In this document: in pieces, positions 50,753 to 59,810 of the stretch
Layout: every line of letters begins with the position of its first letter
Numbering within the stretch: position 1 is the first letter of the stretch
NCBI RefSeq assembly: GCF_900323885.1
Contig: NZ_OOHJ01000022.1
Span: 186,001 to 250,000, forward strand
Direction: 5' to 3'
Source of the DNA: [Actinomadura] parvosata subsp. kistnae
GTDB taxonomy: Bacteria; Actinomycetota; Actinomycetes; Streptosporangiales; Streptosporangiaceae
Length of the DNA stretch: 64,000 nucleotides
Translations under genes and position numbers: made by a program
The notes under the pieces: generated by a model
The model's database searches: none
Seen by the model: only the letters and a program-made list of their open reading frames with translations
Told to the model about the DNA's origin: nothing

Positions 50753-53680
50753 TCAGGCGCCGTAGAAGACCCGGTCCATGACTTTGCGGGCGCGGCGGGT
50801 GACGCGCCGGTAGTCGTCGAGGAAGTCCTCGGAGCCGTCGGGCGGGTAGCCGAGGGTCTGCGCGAGCATCCGGCGCTCTCCCCCGTCGCGCGGGACGCTG
50901 TCGCCGGGACGGCCCTTCATCAGCATGATCGCGTCGCGGACCCGCGAGGCGAACCGCCAGGACTCCGCCAGCACCGCCTCGTCGTCCGGATCCAGCAGCC
51001 CCTCCCCCACGGCGGCCCGCAGCGCCTCCAGCGTGCGGGTGGTGCGCAGGGACGGGCGCTCGCCGGCGTGGCAGAGTTGGAGGAGCTGGGCCACCCACTC
51101 CACGTCCGACAGCCCGCCGGGCCCGAGCTTGGTGTGCAGGGCGGGGTCGGCGCCGCGCGGCAGCCGCTCGGCCTCCATGCGGGCCTTGAGCCGCCGGATC
51201 TCCCTGATCGCGTCGTCGCGCAGGCCGCTCTGCGGGTAGCGCAGCTCGTCGATCATGGCGGTGAACGCCGCCCCCAGCTCGGCGTCGCCGGCCGAGAAGC
51301 GGGCCCGCAGCAGGGCCTGCGCCTCCCACGGCGCCGACCAGCGGGAGTAGTAGGCGCGGTAGGAGGCCAGCGTGCGCACCAGCGGGCCCTGGCGGCCCTC
51401 CGGGCGCAGGTCGGGGTCGATGAGCAGGGGCGGGTCGGGGGCGGGCAGCGACAGCAGGCGGCGCAGCTCGTTGGCGACGGCGAAGGCGGCGTCGCCGGCC
51501 TCCCGCTCATCGGCCCCGGGCCGCGGCGAGTGCACGAACATGACGTCGGCGTCGCTGGCGTAGGAGCACTCCATGCCGCCCAGCCGGCCCATCGCGATGA
51601 TCGCGAAGGAGGTGACGGGCGGGACCTTGCTGAGCGCGGCGTCGAGCGCGGCCTGGAGGGTCACGTCGTTGAGCCGCGACAGGGCGGTGCCGACGGTCTC
51701 GATGTCGATCAGGCCGGAGATGTCGGCCACGGCGGTGCGGAACAGCTCTTTGCGGCGCAGCGCCCGCACCGCCGTGACGGCGCCCTCGGGGTCGCCGGCG
51801 TAGCGGGACACGGCGGCGGACGCCTCGCCGAGCAGCGACTCCGGCGGGCGCACGGCCAGCTCGTCGTCGGAGCCCAGCATCGCCACCGCGTCGGGGGCGT
51901 GCATGAGCAGGCCGGTGGCGTAGCGGCTGGTGCCGAGCACGCGCGCCATCCTGGCCGCTACGGCGGTCTCGTCGCGCAGCAGCCGCAGGTACCACGGCGT
52001 GCTGCCCAGCTTGTCGCTGACCTGGCGGAACCCGAGCAGCGCGGCGTCGGGGTCGGGCGTGTCGGCGAACCAGCCGAGCATGACCGGCAGCAGCGTGCGC
52101 TGGATGGCGGCCCGCCGGGACACGCCGGTGGACAGGTTCGCGATGTGCCGCAGCGCGCCGCGCGGATCGACGTAGCCGAGCGCCTCCAGCCGGGCCGCCG
52201 CCGCGGCGGTGGACAGCCGCGCCTCCGACTCGGGCAGCCGCGCCACGGCCTGCAGCAGCGGCCGGTAGAACAGCTTCTCGTGCAGCCGCCGCGCCTCCAT
52301 CGCGTGCCGCCGCCACCGCGCCGTGAACTCGCCGACGGGGTCGGCCTGCATGCCCAGCGCCCGCCCCAGCCTGCGCAGATCGTCGTCGCCGGTGGGCACG
52401 ACGTGGGTGCGGCGCAACCGGTGCAGCTGCAGCAGGTGCTCGACCTGTCGCAGGAACGTGTACGCCTCCGCCAGCCCGCGCGAGTCGTCGCGGCCGACGT
52501 AGCCGCCCCGCGACAGGGCCGCCAGCGCCGGGAGCGTGGCCCTGCGGCGCAGCAAAGGGTCGAGCCGGCCGTGCACGAGCTGCAGGAGCTGCACGGCGAA
52601 CTCGATGTCGCGCAGCCCGCCCGGCCCCAGCTTGAGCTGCCGCTCGCCCTCGGCCCGCACGTGGGCCTCGACGCGGCGGCGCATGGCCTGCACGTCCTCG
52701 ACGAAGTGCTCGCGGGTGGCGGCCGACCACACCATCTCGTTGACCGCCTCGACGTAGGCGCCGCCCAGCTCCAGGTCGCCGGCCACGGGCCGGGCCTTGA
52801 GCAGCGCCTGGAACTCCCACGTCTTGGCCCAGCGGCGGTAGTAGGCGAGGTGGCTGGCCAGCGTGCGCACCAGCGGCCCCGAGCGGCCCTCCGGGCGCAG
52901 CCCGGCGTCGACCTCCCACAGCGAGCCCTCGGGGGTGGTGGCGGAGCAGGCCCGCATCATGGCCTGGGCCAGCCGGGTGGCGGCGCGCAGCGCCTTGGCC
53001 TCGTCGGCGCCCTCCCTCGGCTCCGCCACGAAGATCACGTCGACGTCGCTGATGTAGTTGAGCTCTCTGGCGCCGCACTTGCCCATGCCGATGACCGCGA
53101 AGCGCACCTCGCCGGCCTCGACCTCGGTGCGGGCGACGGCGAGCGCGGCCTCCAGCGCGGCGCCGGCCAGGTCGGACAGCTCGGCGGTGACCTCGCCGAG
53201 CGTGGCCTGGCCGGTCAGGTCGCGGGCGGCCAGGTGCGCCAGGCGGCCCCGGTAGGCGACGCGCAGCGCCGTCAGCGCGCCGGTGCCGCCCTCGGCCGCG
53301 CGCGGCTCGCTCTCGCCCGGCTCGGCGCCGACCGCCCGCAGCAGCTCGGCCCTGGCCTCGCCGAGCCGCTGCTCGGCCAGGCGGGCCACCTGGCCGGGGT
53401 GGCGGACCAGGTGCTCGCCGAGCGCGGCGCTGACGCCGAGCACGGCCAGGAGCCTGCCGCGCAGGACCTCGTCGGAGCGGACGGCCTCGAGCACGGCCGG
53501 CTCGCGCTCGATCAGGCGGATCAGCGAGACCAGCGCCTGATCGGGATCGGCCACCTCGACCAGGGACTCCAGGATGTCGTCCAGGTCGGCCTCCGACTGG
53601 CGGACGAGCTGCGCCGCCCTGACGGCGTCGGCGAAGCCGAGCTTCGCGAGGCGCGCGGCGGTGGATTCGATCCTGGGCAC
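50753..53680 (-). CDS. glnE: Glutamine synthetase adenylyltransferase/deadenylase
   Basis: 975-aa bifunctional enzyme that adds or removes AMP on the GlnA tyrosine. Two nucleotidyltransferase domains are visible: the N-terminal one with MGKCGARELNYISDVDVIF near residue 200 and the C-terminal one with MGRLGGMECSYASDADVMF near 700, each followed by GPGGLRDIE-type or GPGGLSDVEW motifs. GTG 53680 is the only suitable start, with GGAGG almost touching it. Lies between glnA and glnA2. Confidence 0.96.
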   Translation of the reverse strand: MPRIESTAARLAKLGFADAVRAAQLVRQSEADLDDILESLVEVADPDQALVSLIRLIEREPAVLEAVRSDEVLRGRLLAVLGVSAALGEHLVRHPGQVARLAEQRLGEARAELLRAVGAEPGESEPRAAEGGTGALTALRVAYRGRLAHLAARDLTGQATLGEVTAELSDLAGAALEAALAVARTEVEAGEVRFAVIGMGKCGARELNYISDVDVIFVAEPREGADEAKALRAATRLAQAMMRACSATTPEGSLWEVDAGLRPEGRSGPLVRTLASHLAYYRRWAKTWEFQALLKARPVAGDLELGGAYVEAVNEMVWSAATREHFVEDVQAMRRRVEAHVRAEGERQLKLGPGGLRDIEFAVQLLQLVHGRLDPLLRRRATLPALAALSRGGYVGRDDSRGLAEAYTFLRQVEHLLQLHRLRRTHVVPTGDDDLRRLGRALGMQADPVGEFTARWRRHAMEARRLHEKLFYRPLLQAVARLPESEARLSTAAAAARLEALGYVDPRGALRHIANLSTGVSRRAAIQRTLLPVMLGWFADTPDPDAALLGFRQVSDKLGSTPWYLRLLRDETAVAARMARVLGTSRYATGLLMHAPDAVAMLGSDDELAVRPPESLLGEASAAVSRYAGDPEGAVTAVRALRRKELFRTAVADISGLIDIETVGTALSRLNDVTLQAALDAALSKVPPVTSFAIIAMGRLGGMECSYASDADVMFVHSPRPGADEREAGDAAFAVANELRRLLSLPAPDPPLLIDPDLRPEGRQGPLVRTLASYRAYYSRWSAPWEAQALLRARFSAGDAELGAAFTAMIDELRYPQSGLRDDAIREIRRLKARMEAERLPRGADPALHTKLGPGGLSDVEWVAQLLQLCHAGERPSLRTTRTLEALRAAVGEGLLDPDDEAVLAESWRFASRVRDAIMLMKGRPGDSVPRDGGERRMLAQTLGYPPDGSEDFLDDYRRVTRRARKVMDRVFYGA

Positions 53681-53723
53681 CCCTCCATCTTGACAGCTCT
53701 TGCGTGTTTCGCCGTAACATGCG

Positions 53724-53739
53724 AACGCAACGTTGCGTT
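53724..53739. promoter_or_regulatory. Perfect 16-bp palindrome upstream of HXXEE gene
   Basis: AACGCAACGTTGCGTT, no spacer, 19 nt before the ATG at 53759. It has the form of a TetR-type operator, but no regulator gene is adjacent. Confidence 0.65.
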
Positions 53740-53758
53740 GTGTTTTGAGGGGGTCGAG

Positions 53759-54292
53759 ATGGCGGCAGGACGGGTTCCGGCAGGAGTGGCGTGGGGGTTG
53801 CTGGCCGCCTGGGCGGTGCACGACGCCGAGGAGCTGGCGACGATGGCGCGGTGGACGCGGGCGGCGCGGCCCCGCCTGGAGGAGCGCTTCCCGCGGGTGC
53901 CGTGGGAGCGGATCGAGGTGTCGCAGGCGCACGCGAGCGTGGCCATCGGGCTGATGGGCGGGGTCATGGCCACGGCCTCGGCGCTGGGGGCGCGCACGGG
54001 CGGGCGGAGCGCGATGTTCCAGGCGGCGCTGGCCGGGTTCGGGGTGCACGGGGTGGTGCATCTCGCCCAGGCCGCGCTCTTTCGCGGGTACACGCCGGGC
54101 GTGGTGACGGCGCCGGTCGTCGTGATCCCGTACGCGGTGTGGGCGTGGCGGCGGCTGCGGCGGGCCGGAGTGCCGGCGACCGGGCCCGGGGCGGCCGTGG
54201 CGGCGTTCCCGCTGGTCCTGGCGGGCGTGCACGTCGGCGCGCACGCCCTCACCTCAGGGAGGAAGAAGGTCAGGCGGGACGGCCGTTCCTGA
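53759..54292 (+). CDS. HXXEE-domain membrane protein
   Basis: 177-aa protein with the HXXEE hallmark (AAWAVHDAEELAT near residue 20) and four to five helices (including HVGAHALTS near the end). Such proteins may bind metals through these acidic/His residues; function not established. Preceded by a TetR-like palindrome. Its stop codon lies inside a repeat shared with the next gene's end. Confidence 0.82.
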   Translation: MAAGRVPAGVAWGLLAAWAVHDAEELATMARWTRAARPRLEERFPRVPWERIEVSQAHASVAIGLMGGVMATASALGARTGGRSAMFQAALAGFGVHGVVHLAQAALFRGYTPGVVTAPVVVIPYAVWAWRRLRRAGVPATGPGAAVAAFPLVLAGVHVGAHALTSGRKKVRRDGRS

Positions 54293-54370
54293 CCGCACGC
54301 GAGGTGGCGCTCAGGCGGGCGTTTCGGCCCGCACGCGAGGTGACGCTCAGGCGGGGCGGCCGTTCCTGAC
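54270..54370. repeat. Nested direct repeats covering two convergent stop codons
   Basis: A 24-bp copy pair at 54270-54293 and 54347-54370 (one mismatch), enclosing a second pair of about 27 bp at 54293 and 54329 (one mismatch). The stop of the HXXEE gene is in the left outer copy, the stop of the amidotransferase in the right outer copy. Confidence 0.88.
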
Positions 54371-55030
54371 GATGTCGGCGAACGCGCGCGCCACCGGGCG
54401 CCAGGTGGCCACCAGCGCGCTCTCGGCGGCCTTCACCCCGGCGTTGAGCTCCTCGGCCGTATCCAGGCCGGAGTCCGCCGTCCACGAGGCGAAGATCTCC
54501 GGCGTGGCCTCGGGGTGGAACTGCACGGCCCAGGCCGCCTCGCCGAGCCGGTAGGCCTGGTTCGGGTACTGGGCGCCGGTCATCAGCGGCACGGCCCCGT
54601 CGGGCAGCCGCGTCATGGCGTCCTGGTGGTACTGGATCGCCACGGCGGTGGTGATGCCCGACAGCAGGGGGTCGGTGGCGGCGGCGGGCAGCGCGACGAC
54701 CTCGCGGGCGCCCACCTCCAGCCCGTTGCCGCCGCGCTCCACCGTCCCGCCGCACGCCAGGGTGAGCAGCTGCGCGCCTAGGCAGATGGCCAGCGTGGGG
54801 GTTGCGTCGTCGACGGCGCGGCGCAGCAGGTCGCGGGTGGCGGGCTGCCAGGGGCTGCGCTCGTCCTCCCAGGCCGCCGCCGCGCCGCCGAGCACGACGA
54901 GCCCGTCCGCCGCCCGCTCGGGGACCTCCTCCCCCAGGTACGGCCGCACGACCTCGCAGGCGACGCCGAGCCACTGCGCGAGGTAACCGAGCCCGGCCTC
55001 GGCCTCATGTTCGATGACGGTGATTCGCAT
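54347..55030 (-). CDS. Class I glutamine amidotransferase-like protein
   Basis: 227-aa GATase1 domain: nucleophile AICLGAQLL (Cys), and AVQFHPEATPE with the His-Glu pair, so the triad is complete. No synthetase domain is adjacent; stand-alone members act on many substrates. ATG 55030 is only 21 nt from the divergent hydrolase start. Confidence 0.88.
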   Translation of the reverse strand: MRITVIEHEAEAGLGYLAQWLGVACEVVRPYLGEEVPERAADGLVVLGGAAAAWEDERSPWQPATRDLLRRAVDDATPTLAICLGAQLLTLACGGTVERGGNGLEVGAREVVALPAAATDPLLSGITTAVAIQYHQDAMTRLPDGAVPLMTGAQYPNQAYRLGEAAWAVQFHPEATPEIFASWTADSGLDTAEELNAGVKAAESALVATWRPVARAFADIVRNGRPA

Positions 55031-55051
55031 ATGAGGAATTATGTGGAGATT

Positions 55052-55900
55052 ATGAGGATTGACGAGGTCGGCGGTCTGCGGATCGCCACGTTCGGAACGG
55101 GACCGCGCACGATCATCGCCGTCCACGGCATCACCGCCTCGCTCATGGCCTGGGCCGGGGCCGGGCGGCGGCTGCCGGAGGGCTGGTCGCTGGTGGCCAT
55201 GGACCTGCGCGGGCGCGGGCACAGCGCGGGCCTGCCCGGCCCGTACGGGCTGCCCAGGCACGCCGAGGACGTGCTGCGCGTGGCCGACCACGTCGGAGCC
55301 GGCCCGGACGCGGTGCTGACGGGCCATTCCATGGGCGCGTACGTGGCGGCGCTCGCCGGCGCCCAGCGCGAGTTCGCCAGGGTCGTGCTGGTGGACGGCG
55401 GGATCCCGCTGGCGCCGATCCCCGAGGGCACGGACCCCGACGCGGCACTGGAGGCGGCGCTCGGCCCGGCGCTGGCCCGGCTGCGGCAGACGTTCCCGTC
55501 GGCGGAGGCGTACGTGGACTTCTTCAAGGCGCACCCGGCCTTCGCCGGCCGCTGGAACGCCGACGTCGAGGCGTACGTGCGCTACGACCTGACGGGCCCC
55601 GAAGGCGCGCTGCGCTCCCGCGCGGCGGGCGAGGCGGTGCTGGCCGACGGCCGGTGGCTGCACCTGGAGCGGGAGGCCATCGGGGCGGCGCTGACGGCGA
55701 TCAAGGCGCCGCTGTTCCTGCTCAGGGCGCCGCGCGGGCTGCTCGACCAGGAGACGGGGATGCTGCCCGACGACCTGGTGCGGCCCTGGAAGGAGCGGCT
55801 GCCGGGGCTGCGCGACGAGGTGGTGCCCGACTGCAACCACTACACGATCCTGTTCGACGAGCGCTGCGTGGCCACCGTCGTGGACCGGCTGACCGCCTAG
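55052..55900 (+). CDS. Alpha/beta-hydrolase
   Basis: 282-aa hydrolase: AVHGITAS oxyanion strand, nucleophile LTGHSMGAY (Ser93), acid side in LLRAPRGLL region and His in CNHYTILF. Cytosolic. ATG 55052 has GGAG just upstream; ATG 55031 has none. Substrate unknown. Confidence 0.9.
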   Translation: MRIDEVGGLRIATFGTGPRTIIAVHGITASLMAWAGAGRRLPEGWSLVAMDLRGRGHSAGLPGPYGLPRHAEDVLRVADHVGAGPDAVLTGHSMGAYVAALAGAQREFARVVLVDGGIPLAPIPEGTDPDAALEAALGPALARLRQTFPSAEAYVDFFKAHPAFAGRWNADVEAYVRYDLTGPEGALRSRAAGEAVLADGRWLHLEREAIGAALTAIKAPLFLLRAPRGLLDQETGMLPDDLVRPWKERLPGLRDEVVPDCNHYTILFDERCVATVVDRLTA

Positions 55901-55907
55901 AACGGCG

Positions 55908-55936
55908 AAGGCCCCCGAGAGCGGCTCGGGGGCCTT
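55908..55936. terminator. Bidirectional terminator
   Basis: Twelve-base perfect stem (55908-55919 with 55925-55936) and 5-base loop between the convergent hydrolase and thioesterase-like genes. Confidence 0.87.
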
Positions 55937-55983
55937 GGTCCGTTCGTCAAAGGGAGCCCAGAAAGAGAGCTCAAAAAGGAAGC

Positions 55984-56697
55984 TCAGCGTGGAGCGATCC
56001 ACGTGGCGCGGGCGGCGGCGACCAGCGTGCCGTCCACCTCGTAGATGGCGCTCTGGCCGAACATCTTGCGGCCGTCGCGCCCGGTCGGGCGGGCCACCAC
56101 CGAGTAGCGGCCACCCGGCAGCACCGGGCGGTGGATCTGCACGGCCAGGCGGCCGAGCAGGGCGCTCTCACCGGGGCCGAAGTGCGCCCAGCCGGTGATG
56201 CAGTCGAGCACCGCGCCGACGATGGAGGCGGGCACGCCGTCCTCGCCGGTCACGGTGAACGGCACCCGCCAGCCGGCCGCCACGAGGTCGCTGCCCTCCA
56301 CCGGGCCGGGGAAGATCCGCAGGCCGTCACCGGGCTCGCGCAGGCCGCAGGCGAAGCACTCCGCGAACGGGTGCGCCTTGAGCCCCGCGAACCCGGCCTC
56401 GGCGCGGGCCGCGTCGTTGAACGGCACGAACCCGGGGCCCTCCAGCTCCTCGGCCACGGGGATCGCCTCGACGAGCAGCTTGTCGCCGTGCGAGAGGGAC
56501 ACCGTGTTGGCCACGTGCTCCAGCCGCAGCTCGGTCTCCAGCGGCGTGGGGGCGTGCAACGTGACCTCGACGGCTGATCGGCCACCGTTCAGCGCCTCCG
56601 CCATGGTGCCCGCGATCCAGCCGCCGTTGGCGACGCCCACGGGACCACGGAAGCGCTGGGGAACGGTCAACACGGTCTGCAGGGCAGCCGTCGTCAT
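55984..56697 (-). CDS. Hotdog-fold thioesterase-like protein
   Basis: 237-aa protein. Two hotdog-like halves: PVGVANGGWIAGTMAEAL and, in the second, GAVLDCITGWAHFG followed by LLGRLAVQIHRPVLPG. A CFACG pair (near residue 115) may bind a metal. ATG 56697 has AGGAGGG six bases upstream and decides the start. Acyl-CoA substrate unknown. Confidence 0.78.
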   Translation of the reverse strand: MTTAALQTVLTVPQRFRGPVGVANGGWIAGTMAEALNGGRSAVEVTLHAPTPLETELRLEHVANTVSLSHGDKLLVEAIPVAEELEGPGFVPFNDAARAEAGFAGLKAHPFAECFACGLREPGDGLRIFPGPVEGSDLVAAGWRVPFTVTGEDGVPASIVGAVLDCITGWAHFGPGESALLGRLAVQIHRPVLPGGRYSVVARPTGRDGRKMFGQSAIYEVDGTLVAAARATWIAPR

Positions 56698-57128
56698 GCC
56701 ACACCCTCCTATATCGCCACACAAGGCGAGAAGTCCGGAAATATCATAAAGAGCAGGCCGATTTTACTGGACTCCCGGTTTACCTAGGATGCGGGGGTCC
56801 GGTGGCTGCTCGGTACGTCTCCATAACGCCTTGAAGGGGCCCGAAACTTCCCCCACCGGGTAACGAGACGCTAGGCGCCGCGGATCACGCGGATGTGACT
56901 CGGGGGTCAGAAGCAACGAAAATCGGCCCCACTCGGAAACCGCTCCGGGAGTGAGGCCGATCAAGGCGTTGGCAGTACCTTAACGAGGTTTCCCGGCCGC
57001 CGCGACCAAACGGCGGATTCTCGCCGATCACGGAGCGGGGTGCGCGTCTCGGCCCATCCTCGGAGAGGCTGGTACCACGCGCCCTATGCTGGCGCGGCAG
57101 GGGTAGGTACGGCGGATCGGGCGGAAGG
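56698..57128. other. Structured intergenic region without a gene
   Basis: 430 bp of lower GC than the surroundings. A long imperfect hairpin (TCGGCC and CACTC at 56923-56935 with GAGTG and GGCCGA at 56950-56961) and a second one (CCGCCG/CGGCGG at 56999-57015) are visible. Small frames have poor codon bias. It holds the promoters of the two divergent genes and perhaps a small RNA. Confidence 0.4.
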
Positions 57129-57746
57129 GTGTTGCGTGTGGAGGGGGCGAGGCTTCGGTACCCGCCGGGGGCCCTGGTCATCCTGACGGGGCTGCCGGGA
57201 GCGGGCAAGACCACGCTGCTGCGGCGCCTGTACGGCATGCACGGCGCCGAGAGCCTGCCCGTGACCTCCGGCGCGGTGGCGGTGATCGACTCGGCGCAGT
57301 CGAAGCGGCACTGGCAGGGCCGGCTCGCGTGGGCGCCCTACCCGGTGCGCCGCGCGGTGGTGTTCGTCACCCATGTGACGCGCATCCGGCAGGCCCTGAC
57401 GCAGGGGCACGCGGTGGTGGCGCACAACCGGGGCTGCGGCCCGTACGTGCTGCGGGGTTTCGCCTGGCTGGCGCGCCGGCACGGCGCGGACTTCCACCTG
57501 CTCCTGCTCGACGCCCCGCCGGACGAGGCGCTGGCGGGGCAGCGGGCCAGGGGCCGGGTGGTGGCGGCCCGCACGTTCGCCCGGCATCAGCGCAGGTGGG
57601 ACAGCCTGCTCGCGCGGGTGAAGGGCGGCGACCCGGCTCCGGCGGCCGGGGCGCGCATCATGGACCGGGCGGAGGCCGGGCTGCTGGAGGCGATCGTGTT
57701 CGACTCGATCAGCGGCACCGGCCCGCGCCGGCCGTCGCGGACGTAG
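57129..57746 (+). CDS. AAA/P-loop kinase-like protein
   Basis: 205-aa P-loop protein: Walker A TGLPGAGKTTLLRRL (residues 20-34), VVFVTHVTRIRQAL, and DFHLLLLDAPPDEAL as a Walker B-like strand, then an Arg-rich lid. Small-molecule kinase is the likely class; substrate unknown. GTG 57129. Convergent, 1 nt from glnA2. Confidence 0.82.
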   Translation: MLRVEGARLRYPPGALVILTGLPGAGKTTLLRRLYGMHGAESLPVTSGAVAVIDSAQSKRHWQGRLAWAPYPVRRAVVFVTHVTRIRQALTQGHAVVAHNRGCGPYVLRGFAWLARRHGADFHLLLLDAPPDEALAGQRARGRVVAARTFARHQRRWDSLLARVKGGDPAPAAGARIMDRAEAGLLEAIVFDSISGTGPRRPSRT

Positions 57747-57747
57747 G

Positions 57748-59109
57748 TCAGAGCACGGGCAGGTAGCGGCCGAGCTCGAACTCGGTGACGTGGCGGCGGT
57801 ACTCGCGCCACTCGCTGCGCTTGTTGCGCAGGAAGAAGTCGAAGACGTGCTCGCCCAGCGTCTCGGCCACCAGCTCGCTGCGCTCCATGACCTCGATCGC
57901 GTCGTTGAGCGAGCCGGGCAGCGGCTGGATGCCGAGGGCGCGCCGCTCGGCGCTGGTCAGGGTCCAGACGTTGTCCTCGGCGGCGGGCGGCAGGTCGTAG
58001 CTCTCCTCGATGCCCTTCAGCCCGGCGGCCAGGATCAGCGCGAAGGCCAGGTAGGGGTTGCAGGCGGAGTCGAGCGAGCGGAACTCGATGCGGGTCGAGC
58101 CGCCCTTGTGCGGCTTGTACATGGGCACCCGGACCAGGGCCGAGCGGTTGTTGTGGCCCCAGCACACGTAGGAGGGGGCCTCGCCGCCCAGCCCGGCGAT
58201 GGCCTCGGCGCCGCCCCACAGCCGCTTGTAGGAGTTGACCCACTGGTTGGTGACGGCGGTGATCTCGGCGGCGTGCCGCAGCAGCCCCGCGATGAACGAG
58301 CGGCCGATCTTGGACAGCCGGTAGTCGGTGCCCGCCTCGTAGAAGGCGTTGCGGTCGCCCTCGAACAGCGACATGTGCGTGTGCATGCCGGAGCCGGGGT
58401 GCTCGGTGAACGGCTTGGGCATGAACGAGGCCCAGATGCCCTGCTCCAGCGCGACCTCCTTCATGACCAGGCGGAAGGTCATGATGTTGTCGGCCGTGGT
58501 GAGCGCGTCGGCGTAGCGCAGGTCGATCTCCTGCTGGCCGGGCGCGCCCTCGTGGTGGCTGAACTCGACGGAGATGCCCATCGACTCGAGCATCATGATC
58601 GCCTGGCGCCGGAAGTCGTGGCCGGAGCTGTGGGGCGTGTGGTCGAAGTAGCCGCCGGAGTCGATCGGCTCGGGCCGCTGGCCGGGCTCGGGACGGTTCT
58701 TCAGCAGGAAGAACTCGATCTCGGGGTGGGTGTAGAAGGTGAAGCCCATGTCGGCGCACTTGGCGAGCGTGCGCTTGAGCACCCAGCGCGGGTCGGCGTG
58801 CGACGGCGTGCCGTCGGGCATGAGGATGTCGCAGAAGATGCGCGCCGCGCCCGGCGTCTCGCTGCGCCACGGCAGGATCTGGAACGTGGCCGGGTCGGGC
58901 TTGGCCAGCATGTCGGACTCGTAGACGCGGGCGAAGCCCTCGATGGCCGACCCGTCGAACCCGATGCCCTCGGCGAAGGCCCCTTCCAGCTCGGCAGGCG
59001 CGATCGCGACGGACTTGAGGAAGCCGAGCACGTCGGTGAACCACAGCCGGATGAACCGGATGTCGCGTTCCTCGAGTGTGCGGAGCACGAACTCCTGCTG
59101 GCGGTCCAC
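57748..59109 (-). CDS. glnA2: Glutamine synthetase-like enzyme (GlnA2 type)
   Basis: 453-aa GSI-alpha-like enzyme. GFDGSAIEGF and the NxGSGMHTHMSL-type site (HPGSGMHTHMSLF) are present. The adenylylation region of GlnA is replaced by ESYDLPPAAEDNVW, so GlnE control is not expected. In Streptomyces related paralogues ligate glutamate to polyamines, so glutamine synthesis is not certain. GTG 59109 follows GAGGGG. A GlnR half-box lies 57 nt upstream. Confidence 0.92.
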   Translation of the reverse strand: MDRQQEFVLRTLEERDIRFIRLWFTDVLGFLKSVAIAPAELEGAFAEGIGFDGSAIEGFARVYESDMLAKPDPATFQILPWRSETPGAARIFCDILMPDGTPSHADPRWVLKRTLAKCADMGFTFYTHPEIEFFLLKNRPEPGQRPEPIDSGGYFDHTPHSSGHDFRRQAIMMLESMGISVEFSHHEGAPGQQEIDLRYADALTTADNIMTFRLVMKEVALEQGIWASFMPKPFTEHPGSGMHTHMSLFEGDRNAFYEAGTDYRLSKIGRSFIAGLLRHAAEITAVTNQWVNSYKRLWGGAEAIAGLGGEAPSYVCWGHNNRSALVRVPMYKPHKGGSTRIEFRSLDSACNPYLAFALILAAGLKGIEESYDLPPAAEDNVWTLTSAERRALGIQPLPGSLNDAIEVMERSELVAETLGEHVFDFFLRNKRSEWREYRRHVTEFELGRYLPVL

Positions 59110-59165
59110 AGCATCCCCTCGTTCGACGGACGGTATCGGGTCACACACCAGCATGCCGTGTCCGT

Positions 59166-59181
59166 GTTTCGCACACGTTAC
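59166..59181 (-). promoter_or_regulatory. GlnR half-box upstream of glnA2
   Basis: On the minus strand GTAAC-GTGTGC-GAAAC, the same layout as the first half of the glnA site (GTAAC-n6-GAAAC). The second half is not recognisable. Confidence 0.65.
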
Positions 59182-59264
59182 GGGGGGTGCCGGTGCGAGC
59201 CTCGCTGACAAAGGGCCCGCCCCGACTTACTGTGATCACGCAGTCAGTCTCGGGGGAGGCATTG

Positions 59265-59810
59265 GTGGCCATCGACCTGCTCAATCACAAGCTCGATCGG
59301 GCGTTCGACCACATCGACGCGAGCGGCAACGGCGTCGTCGAGCGCGAGGACCTGCTGGGGCTGGGCGCCCGCATCCTGGTGGGCTTCGGGGAGTCCCCCA
59401 CGTCGGTCACCGGGGCGAGTCTCGTGGAAAGCTTCGACCGCATCTGGTCCACCCTGTCGGAGACGCTGGAGCGCGACGGCGACTCCGGCATCGCGCGCCC
59501 CGACTTCCGCAGGGGCATGACGGCGGCGTTCGTCGAGGGCGACCGCTACGACGCGGTGTTCCGGCCGGCCACGGTCGCGGTGGCGGAGCTGTGCGACGGC
59601 GATGACGACGGGCAGATCGGGCCGGGCGAGTTCCGGACCATGCTGTGCGCGTTCGGGGTGGCCTACGACGACGTGGACGAGGCGTTCGACCGGCTCGACC
59701 GGGCGGGCAGGGGCGCGCTGACCGTGGAGGAGCTGGTCGTGGCCGCCGCCGACTACTACCGCGGCGACGACCCCAACGCCGCCGGCAACTGGCTGTTCGG
59801 GCCCCTGTGA
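59265..59810 (+). CDS. EF-hand calcium-binding protein
   Basis: 181-aa calmodulin-like protein with four EF-hand sites: DASGNGVVERED (18-29), DGDSGIARPDF, DGDDDGQIGPGEF, and a weaker DRAGRGALTVEEL. Loops one and three have full oxygen-ligand patterns. No signal peptide. GTG 59265 has GGGAGG five bases upstream. Its stop overlaps the terpene synthase start (TGATG), so the two are probably made together. Confidence 0.88.
   Translation: MAIDLLNHKLDRAFDHIDASGNGVVEREDLLGLGARILVGFGESPTSVTGASLVESFDRIWSTLSETLERDGDSGIARPDFRRGMTAAFVEGDRYDAVFRPATVAVAELCDGDDDGQIGPGEFRTMLCAFGVAYDDVDEAFDRLDRAGRGALTVEELVVAAADYYRGDDPNAAGNWLFGPL

Noticed and set aside
50726..53758. Very long frame antisense to glnE
   Set aside because: Only the last 177 residues, after ATG 53759, make a recognisable protein; the rest mirrors glnE.
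56764..56964. Small minus-strand frame of 66 codons
   Set aside because: Third codon positions lack the strong G/C preference of all real genes here, and it overlaps the hairpin.
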